Assembly (NCBI RefSeq): GCF_001445655.1
Contig: NZ_LNBE01000004.1
Location: forward strand, 2,170,001 to 2,234,000
Source of the DNA: Streptomyces roseifaciens
GTDB taxonomy: Bacteria; Actinomycetota; Actinomycetes; Streptomycetales; Streptomycetaceae
DNA: 64,000 nt
Direction of reading: 5' to 3'
Shown here: positions 59,027 to 64,000 of the stretch, piece after piece
Layout of the letters: each line of letters opens with the position of its first letter
Position numbering within the stretch: position 1 is the stretch's first letter
Position numbers and translations under genes: made by a program
Notes under the pieces: generated by a model
What the model was told of the DNA's origin: nothing
What the model saw: the letters and a program-made list of their open reading frames with translations, nothing else
Database searches by the model: none

Positions 59027-60628
59027 GTGTCAGCAGCACCCCCCGCCGCCCACGACAACACCGCGGAGCCGGTGCTCGTTGTCGACTTCGGCGCGCAGTA
59101 CGCCCAGCTCATCGCCCGCCGAGTCCGTGAGGCGCGGGTCTACAGCGAGATCGTGCCCAGCACGATGCCCGTGGCAGAGATGCTCGCCAAGAAGCCGAAG
59201 GCGATCATCCTCTCCGGCGGCCCCTCGTCCGTGTACGAGGAAGGCGCCCCCCGCCTCGACGACGCCCTCGGCCTCTTCGAAGCCGGCGTCCCCGTCTTCG
59301 GCATGTGCTACGGCTTCCAGCTGATGGCCACCACGCTCGGCGGCACCGTCGACAACACCGGCGCGCGCGAGTACGGCCGCACCCCCCTGCACGTCTCCAA
59401 GACCGGCTCGACCCTCTTCGAGGGCACCCCGGCGGAGCAGTCGGTGTGGATGTCGCACGGCGACGCCTGCTCGGCCGCGCCCGAGGGCTTCACCGTCACC
59501 GCCTCCACGGACGTCGTGCCGGTCGCCGCCTTCGAGAATGACGAGAAGAAGCTCTACGGCGTCCAGTACCACCCCGAGGTCATGCACTCCACGCACGGCC
59601 AGCTGGTCCTGGAGCACTTCCTCTACCGCGGCGCGGGCATCGAGCCGACCTGGACCACGGGCAACGTGATCGAGGAGCAGGTCGCCGCCATCCGCGAGCA
59701 GGTCGGCAGCAAGCGCGCCATCTGCGGCCTGTCCGGCGGCGTGGACTCCGCGGTCGCCGCGGCCCTCGTCCAGAAGGCCATCGGCTCTCAGCTGACCTGC
59801 GTGTACGTCGACCACGGCCTGATGCGCAAGGGCGAGACCGAGCAGGTCGAGAAGGACTTCGTCGCCGCGACGGGCGTCCAGCTCAAGGTCGTCGACGCGC
59901 AGGAGCGCTTCCTGGACGCCCTGGCCGGCGTCTCCGAGCCGGAGGCCAAGCGCAAGATCATCGGCCGTGAGTTCATCCGCGTCTTCGAGCAGGCCCAGGC
60001 CGAGATCGTGGCCGAGGCCGGCGCCGGCGGCGAGGACGTCGCCTTCCTGGTCCAGGGCACCCTCTACCCCGACGTGGTCGAGTCCGGCGGCGGCACCGGC
60101 ACCGCCAACATCAAGTCCCACCACAACGTGGGCGGCCTCCCCGAGGACCTGGAGTTCGAGCTCGTCGAGCCGCTCCGCCAGCTCTTCAAGGACGAGGTCC
60201 GCATGGTCGGCCAGGAGCTCGGCCTGCCGGACGAGATCGTCCAGCGCCAGCCCTTCCCGGGCCCCGGCCTCGGCATCCGCATCGTCGGCGAGGTCACCAA
60301 GGAGCGCCTCGACCTGCTGCGCGAGGCCGACGCCATCGCCCGCGAGGAGCTCACCGCCGCCGGCCTGGACCGCGAGATCTGGCAGTGCCCGGTCGTGCTC
60401 CTGGCCGACGTCCGCTCGGTCGGCGTCCAGGGCGACGGCCGCACGTACGGCCACCCGATCGTCCTGCGCCCCGTCTCGTCCGAGGACGCCATGACGGCCG
60501 ACTGGACCCGCATGCCGTACGAGGTGCTGGCCCGCATCTCGACCCGCATCACGAACGAGGTCGCCGATGTGAACCGCGTGGTGCTGGACGTGACCAGCAA
60601 GCCGCCGGGCACCATCGAGTGGGAGTGA
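59027..60628 (+). CDS. guaA: GMP synthase (glutamine-hydrolysing)
   Basis: A 533-residue enzyme. The class I amidotransferase domain has Cys94 in [18 protein letters not shown] and the His in [11 protein letters not shown]. The ATP-pyrophosphatase domain has the P-loop [13 protein letters not shown] near 235, and the dimerisation domain contains [18 protein letters not shown] and ends [12 protein letters not shown]. It aminates XMP to GMP. The GTG at 59027 follows CGGAAGG at a workable distance. It is divergent from the chorismate mutase leader. Confidence 0.97.
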   Translation: MSAAPPAAHDNTAEPVLVVDFGAQYAQLIARRVREARVYSEIVPSTMPVAEMLAKKPKAIILSGGPSSVYEEGAPRLDDALGLFEAGVPVFGMCYGFQLMATTLGGTVDNTGAREYGRTPLHVSKTGSTLFEGTPAEQSVWMSHGDACSAAPEGFTVTASTDVVPVAAFENDEKKLYGVQYHPEVMHSTHGQLVLEHFLYRGAGIEPTWTTGNVIEEQVAAIREQVGSKRAICGLSGGVDSAVAAALVQKAIGSQLTCVYVDHGLMRKGETEQVEKDFVAATGVQLKVVDAQERFLDALAGVSEPEAKRKIIGREFIRVFEQAQAEIVAEAGAGGEDVAFLVQGTLYPDVVESGGGTGTANIKSHHNVGGLPEDLEFELVEPLRQLFKDEVRMVGQELGLPDEIVQRQPFPGPGLGIRIVGEVTKERLDLLREADAIAREELTAAGLDREIWQCPVVLLADVRSVGVQGDGRTYGHPIVLRPVSSEDAMTADWTRMPYEVLARISTRITNEVADVNRVVLDVTSKPPGTIEWE

Positions 60629-60650
60629 TCCTCCCCCTCCCCTGATCGAA

Positions 60651-60692
60651 CGCCGGTGCCGTCGTCCATTCGTTTGGGCGGCGGCATCGGCG
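60651..60692 (+). terminator. Terminator after guaA
   Basis: CGCCGGTGCCG (60651-60661) pairs with CGGCATCGGCG (60682-60692) with one G-U pair, and CGTTTG follows. Confidence 0.6.
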
Positions 60693-60746
60693 TTTGCCGT
60701 GGGTACGCTGGCTGTACGGCCGAGAATCCCGTCCATGGGAGGAACC

Positions 60747-61328
60747 ATGACCGCTGAGCCCGCGCACCACTGGCCGGTGCCGCCGCAGGACGGTTACACC
60801 GTGGACGACCTGCTGACGCTGCCCGACCTCCCGCCGCACACGGAGTTGATCGACGGGAGCCTGGTTTTCGTGAGTCCGCAGCGCTATTTCCACAGCCTCG
60901 TCATTGATCTGCTGGTGAATGACCTGCGCCGCACGGCGCCGCCCGAGGTGAGGGTCGTGCGCGAGATGACCGTAGTGATCGACAGCCGAAACGGCCCGGA
61001 GCCGGACGTCTCGATCGTGCGCGCTGCGTCGGTGGGCAGTTGGGAGCAGACCTACTTCCCGGCCGAAGCCGTACTGCTCGCCGTCGAGGTGGTCTCCCCG
61101 GACTCCGAGGCCCGCGACCAGATGACCAAGCCGTTCAAGTATGCCCGCGCCGGTATCCCGTACTTCTGGCGAGTCGACATGGCGACCACCGATCACCAGC
61201 CGGTCGTCCACGTCTTCAAGCTCGACAACGAGACGCGCGCCTACACGTCGACCGGGACGTACCAGGGCAACCTCAAACTCACCGTTCCTTTCGACATCGA
61301 CATCGACCTCACCCAGATTCGCCTCTGA
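60747..61328 (+). CDS. Uma2-family (DUF820) restriction-endonuclease-fold protein
   Basis: A 193-residue protein. LPPHTELIDGSLVFVSPQRY starts the domain, PEPDVSIVRA and AVEVVSPDSEARDQMTKPFK carry the PD-(D/E)xK acidic residues and Lys, and RAGIPYFWRVD is the usual closing strand. Uma2 proteins are abundant in Streptomyces, and their role is not settled. The ATG has GGGAGGAA upstream. Confidence 0.92.
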   Translation: MTAEPAHHWPVPPQDGYTVDDLLTLPDLPPHTELIDGSLVFVSPQRYFHSLVIDLLVNDLRRTAPPEVRVVREMTVVIDSRNGPEPDVSIVRAASVGSWEQTYFPAEAVLLAVEVVSPDSEARDQMTKPFKYARAGIPYFWRVDMATTDHQPVVHVFKLDNETRAYTSTGTYQGNLKLTVPFDIDIDLTQIRL

Positions 61329-61456
61329 GGCGACGGCGGGACGGCGGAGCCCTGGTGTGGCCAGGCTCCGCCAAATTAGTGGCGCGATGACGAGACGAGA
61401 CGTATCGTTCTTTCTTGAGGCCGCACTCGCCCTCGAACCCCCAGGAAGGGACTCCC

Positions 61457-62368
61457 ATGCCCCGGACCGAAGCCCGAACCCTCACCGTTGAGGTCACCTC
61501 CGGCGTCCACCTCTGGACCGACGCGCGCGGCGCGGCCGACGCTCAGCCCCTGCTGCTCATCATGGGCGCGCAAGCCTCCGGCACGGGCTGGCCCGAGGAG
61601 TTCGCCGACGCCCTCGCCGCCCGCCACCGGGTGATCCGTTACGACCACCGCGACGCCGGCCGCTCCACCTGGTCCTACGACGAGCAGCCCTACCGCATCA
61701 CCGACCTCGCGGACGACGCCCTCGCCGTCCTGGACGCCCACGGCGTCGAGCGCGCCCACATCGTCGGCCTGTCGCTCGGCGGCATGCTGGCGCAGCTGCT
61801 GCTCGCCGACCACCCGGACCGCATCCTCAGCGCCACCCTCATGGGCACGTGCGCGCTGAGCGAGAGGCCGCTCGTCGAGGCCGACGGTACGGAAACCGCC
61901 GTCGCCGACCTGCCCGGTATCGACCCGCGCGTCCTGGAGATGTGGGCGCAGCCCGTGGAGGACCGCGGCCTGGAGGCCGAGCTGGACCGGCGCGTGGAGC
62001 ACTGGCGGATCCTCAGTGGCGAGGAACTGCCCTTCCACGCCGACGAGATGCGGGAGCGCGAGCGGCAGATCATCGAGCACTCGGGGCGTTACGACGTCTC
62101 CACCGCCCACGGCCGCGCCGACCACTCCGGCATGCTCCGTACGGAGGAGCTGGCGCGCAACACCGTCCCCACGCTGGTGACCGACGCCTCCGCCGAGCCC
62201 GTCTTCCCGTCGCCCCACCCCCGCCACATCGCCCAAGTGATCGGCAACGCCCGGACGGTGGCCATGCCGGGCATGGGGCACGCGCTGCCGCGCGAGTGCC
62301 TGCAGCCGCTGGCCGAGGCGATCCTGGAGCACGCCGCGGCCGCGTCGGCGGCGCCCGCCGCGTCGTAG
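61457..62368 (+). CDS. Alpha/beta hydrolase (RdmC-like)
   Basis: A 303-residue alpha/beta hydrolase. LLLIMGAQASGTGWPEEFAD is the oxyanion segment, RYDHRDAGRSTWSYDEQPYR is typical of aclacinomycin methylesterase relatives, HIVGLSLGGMLAQLL holds the Ser nucleophile, and AMPGMGHALPRECLQPLA the His. Substrate unknown. AGGAAGGG precedes the ATG. It stands alone. Confidence 0.9.
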   Translation: MPRTEARTLTVEVTSGVHLWTDARGAADAQPLLLIMGAQASGTGWPEEFADALAARHRVIRYDHRDAGRSTWSYDEQPYRITDLADDALAVLDAHGVERAHIVGLSLGGMLAQLLLADHPDRILSATLMGTCALSERPLVEADGTETAVADLPGIDPRVLEMWAQPVEDRGLEAELDRRVEHWRILSGEELPFHADEMRERERQIIEHSGRYDVSTAHGRADHSGMLRTEELARNTVPTLVTDASAEPVFPSPHPRHIAQVIGNARTVAMPGMGHALPRECLQPLAEAILEHAAAASAAPAAS

Positions 62369-62438
62369 GCCTGTTCCCGGCGGGTACCCGGCGGTAGCTT
62401 CCGTTTCGTAGTCACGGAACGACCGGAGGAGCGCCGCC

Positions 62439-63233
62439 ATGTCGCAGGCAACAGCACCGGAACCGATCCCCGCCGATCAGCTCCACTTCGCCATGCCGCC
62501 GAAGCACGACACCGTCGAGGAGGAGCGACGTCACCGCAAGGAGCGGCTCGCGGCGGCGCTGCGGCTCTTCGGGCGCTTCGGGTTCGAGGAGGGGGTCGCG
62601 GGGCACATCACCGCGCGCGACCCCGAGTTCACCGATCACTTCTGGGTCAATCCGTTCGGGATGTCGTTCAAGCACGTCACCGTGAGCGATCTGATCCTCG
62701 TGAACCACAAGGGGCAGGTCGTCGAGGGCCGGTACCACGTCAACCAGGCGGCGTTCGCGATCCATTCGCAGGTCCACAAGGCCCGGCCCGACGTCGTCGC
62801 CGCCGCGCACAGCCACTCCACGTACGGCCGGGCGCTGTCCGCGCTGGGGGAGCTGCTGGAGCCGATCACCCAGGACGTGTGCGCCTTCTACGAGGACCAC
62901 GCCCTCTTCGACGACTACACGGGCGTCGTGGTGGACGAGGAGGAGGGGCGCCGGATCGCCACGGCGCTCGGGCCGCACAAGGCGGTCGTGCTGCGCAACC
63001 ACGGGCTGCTGACCGTGGGGGACTCCGTGGACGCGGCCGCGTGGTGGTTCGTCACCATGGAGCGCTCCTGCCAGGTGCAGCTCGCGGCGAAGGCGGCCGG
63101 GAAGCCCGTCCTCATCGACCAGGCGAGCGCCCGGCACACGCGCGAGCAGCTCGGCAACGACCTGGCGGCGTGGATCAACTACCAGCCGCTGTACCAGCAG
63201 ATCACGCGGAGCGAGCCGGAGCTGCTTGGCTGA
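62439..63233 (+). CDS. Class II aldolase/adducin family protein
   Basis: A 264-residue protein of the zinc-dependent aldolase fold: FGFEEGVAGHITARDPEFTD, VAAAHSHSTYGRALSALGEL (zinc-binding His-x-His) and VVLRNHGLLTVGDSVDAAAW (third zinc-binding His region). It probably acts on a sugar phosphate or is a non-catalytic member. CGGAGGAG precedes the ATG. Tandem repeats follow the stop. Confidence 0.9.
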   Translation: MSQATAPEPIPADQLHFAMPPKHDTVEEERRHRKERLAAALRLFGRFGFEEGVAGHITARDPEFTDHFWVNPFGMSFKHVTVSDLILVNHKGQVVEGRYHVNQAAFAIHSQVHKARPDVVAAAHSHSTYGRALSALGELLEPITQDVCAFYEDHALFDDYTGVVVDEEEGRRIATALGPHKAVVLRNHGLLTVGDSVDAAAWWFVTMERSCQVQLAAKAAGKPVLIDQASARHTREQLGNDLAAWINYQPLYQQITRSEPELLG

Positions 63234-63248
63234 CCGGGCGGGCCGCCT

Positions 63249-63320
63249 GCCCGGGATCCGGGAGGGCTGCCGCCCGGGTCCCGGGAGGGCCGCCGCCGGG
63301 GATCCGGGAGGGGCCCGCGA
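63249..63320. repeat. 23-bp tandem repeat after the class II aldolase gene
   Basis: Three copies of a unit near GCCCGGGATCCGGGAGGGC, beginning about 15 bp after the stop codon. Confidence 0.8.
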
Positions 63321-63393
63321 CCCCCTCCTGTCGGCGGGGGTCGCTCGTTCTTCCGGGCGCCGTTTCAGGGCATTCGCCCTGCCTACGATGGTC

Positions 63394-63423
63394 AGGAGCC
63401 GGGGCGTAGCCGCCCCGGCTCCT
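63394..63423 (+). terminator. Terminator after the class II aldolase gene
   Basis: AGGAGCCGGGGCG (63394-63406) and CGCCCCGGCTCCT (63411-63423) form a perfect 13-bp stem with loop TAGC. No T run. Confidence 0.8.
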
Positions 63424-63475
63424 GCATGCCCGGAGGGCCGTCGCGCCCGGATGATCAGAACCTGGTAGGAGAACC

Positions 63476-64000
63476 ATGCGCCGCCTCTCCCGTTGCGTCG
63501 GGCTGTCCGCCGCCCTGGCCCTCGCCGGCCTGGCCGTCACCGGATGCGGCGGCGGTGCCGAGGCCGAGGGGAAGCCGGGCCGGAAGGCCTCCTCGCCGTC
63601 CTCGTCTGCGGCGTCGTCGGGCTCGCACTCGCCCTCGGCGGGCCCCGTGACCGAGAAGCCCGCGCCGGCGGCGAAGATGCTGCCCGGTGCCGCGCGGACC
63701 GTCCGGCCCGAGATAGCCCCCGCCAACGGCGAGAAGGTCGGCGTCGGCCAGCCCGTCGCCCTGGTCTTCAAGCAGCAGAAGGTCTCCAAGGAGCTGCGCG
63801 CGGGCATCGAGGGCCGGCTGAAGGTCTCCACCTCGCCGCAGGTCCCGGGCGCCTGGCACTGGAACGAGACCAAGGGCGACACCCGGGTCCACTTCCGGCC
63901 CGAGAAGTTCTGGCCCGCCGGGACCAAGGTCACCCTGGACGCCCGGCTGGCGGGCGTGCAGCTCGCCGAAGGCACGGCCGCCGCCGGCGACCGCACGGTC
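63476..64000 (+). CDS. L,D-transpeptidase-like lipoprotein, N-terminal part (continues past window)
   Basis: The first 175 residues are visible. A lipoprotein signal peptide (MRRLSRCVGLSAALALAGLA) leads to the lipobox VTGC. A Ser/Ala/Pro linker is followed by an Ig-like domain (PEIAPANGEKVGVGQPVALV; WHWNETKGDTRVHFRPEKFW). In Streptomyces this arrangement usually precedes a YkuD L,D-transpeptidase domain, which would lie beyond the window, so the catalytic assignment is inferred. GTAGGAGAACC precedes the ATG. Confidence 0.8.
   Translation, partial: MRRLSRCVGLSAALALAGLAVTGCGGGAEAEGKPGRKASSPSSSAASSGSHSPSAGPVTEKPAPAAKMLPGAARTVRPEIAPANGEKVGVGQPVALVFKQQKVSKELRAGIEGRLKVSTSPQVPGAWHWNETKGDTRVHFRPEKFWPAGTKVTLDARLAGVQLAEGTAAAGDRTV

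Overview
The window is chromosomal DNA of a high-GC actinomycete, almost certainly a Streptomyces. GC is very high with strong third-position bias, GTG starts are common and genes are coupled by GTGA/ATGA overlaps. The marker proteins fit too: actinobacterial SerC, a DtxR-type iron regulator, XRE-DUF397 pairs, tandem eukaryote-like Ser/Thr kinases, and an ECF sigma factor with a zinc anti-sigma factor. Gene order recalls the S. coelicolor core (serC to citrate synthase 2/pdxH, dmdR1, an ECF sigma/STAS locus, then kinase pair, aldehyde dehydrogenase, GMC oxidoreductase, chorismate mutase, guaA); this comparison is from memory, not alignment.

Layout. 1-10 kb: end of an MFS exporter, ThpR RNA phosphodiesterase, a probable leaderless 28-residue membrane peptide, aldo/keto reductase, SGNH hydrolase, a small cysteine-containing secreted protein, a membrane-anchored propeller-like protein, SerC, and a large FAD/Fe-S oxidoreductase. 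10.5-18.5 kb: one operon of AtuA-like protein, acyl-CoA carboxylase beta and biotin-bearing alpha subunits, acyl-CoA dehydrogenase, enoyl-CoA hydratase and TetR regulator, which reads as a catabolic pathway for a branched or terpenoid acyl-CoA. 18.6-25.9 kb: citrate synthase 2, PdxH, a structured intergenic region, a PAS/GAF protein, SIS protein, DmdR1-type repressor and a hydrolase. 26-33.5 kb: FAD monooxygenase, short primase/polymerase-like protein, HTH regulator, a TQYLPP-repeat membrane protein and PurU. 33.5-40 kb: sigma/anti-sigma/STAS genes, a NarL-type two-component system and an XRE-TPR regulator. 40-49 kb is the most accessory-looking part: a decayed proline iminopeptidase, secreted M64 peptidase, a TetR-controlled exporter with a VOC protein, a winged-helix protein, tRNA-Arg(ACG), and an XRE-DUF397 pair divergent from two small proteins. 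49-64 kb: two Ser/Thr kinases, succinic semialdehyde dehydrogenase, GMC oxidoreductase, an LPXTG surface protein, chorismate mutase with an apparent attenuator, guaA, a Uma2 protein, a hydrolase, a class II aldolase-fold protein and the start of an L,D-transpeptidase-like lipoprotein.

Four patterns stand out beyond the gene list. (1) At about a dozen genes short tandem repeats begin on or just after the stop codon, often repeating the last codons. (2) Two unrelated genes of the 7-16 kb region carry the same 42-bp segment in the same reading frame; in the biotin carboxylase gene it follows a 110-bp near-palindrome inside a roughly 90-residue in-frame insertion. (3) Chorismate mutase is preceded by a 26-codon aromatic-containing leader ORF, a 16-bp hairpin with a T run, and a second hairpin with a T run abutting the ribosome binding site. 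(4) Several intergenic regions hold multi-stem or hairpin-plus-T structures with no gene assigned.
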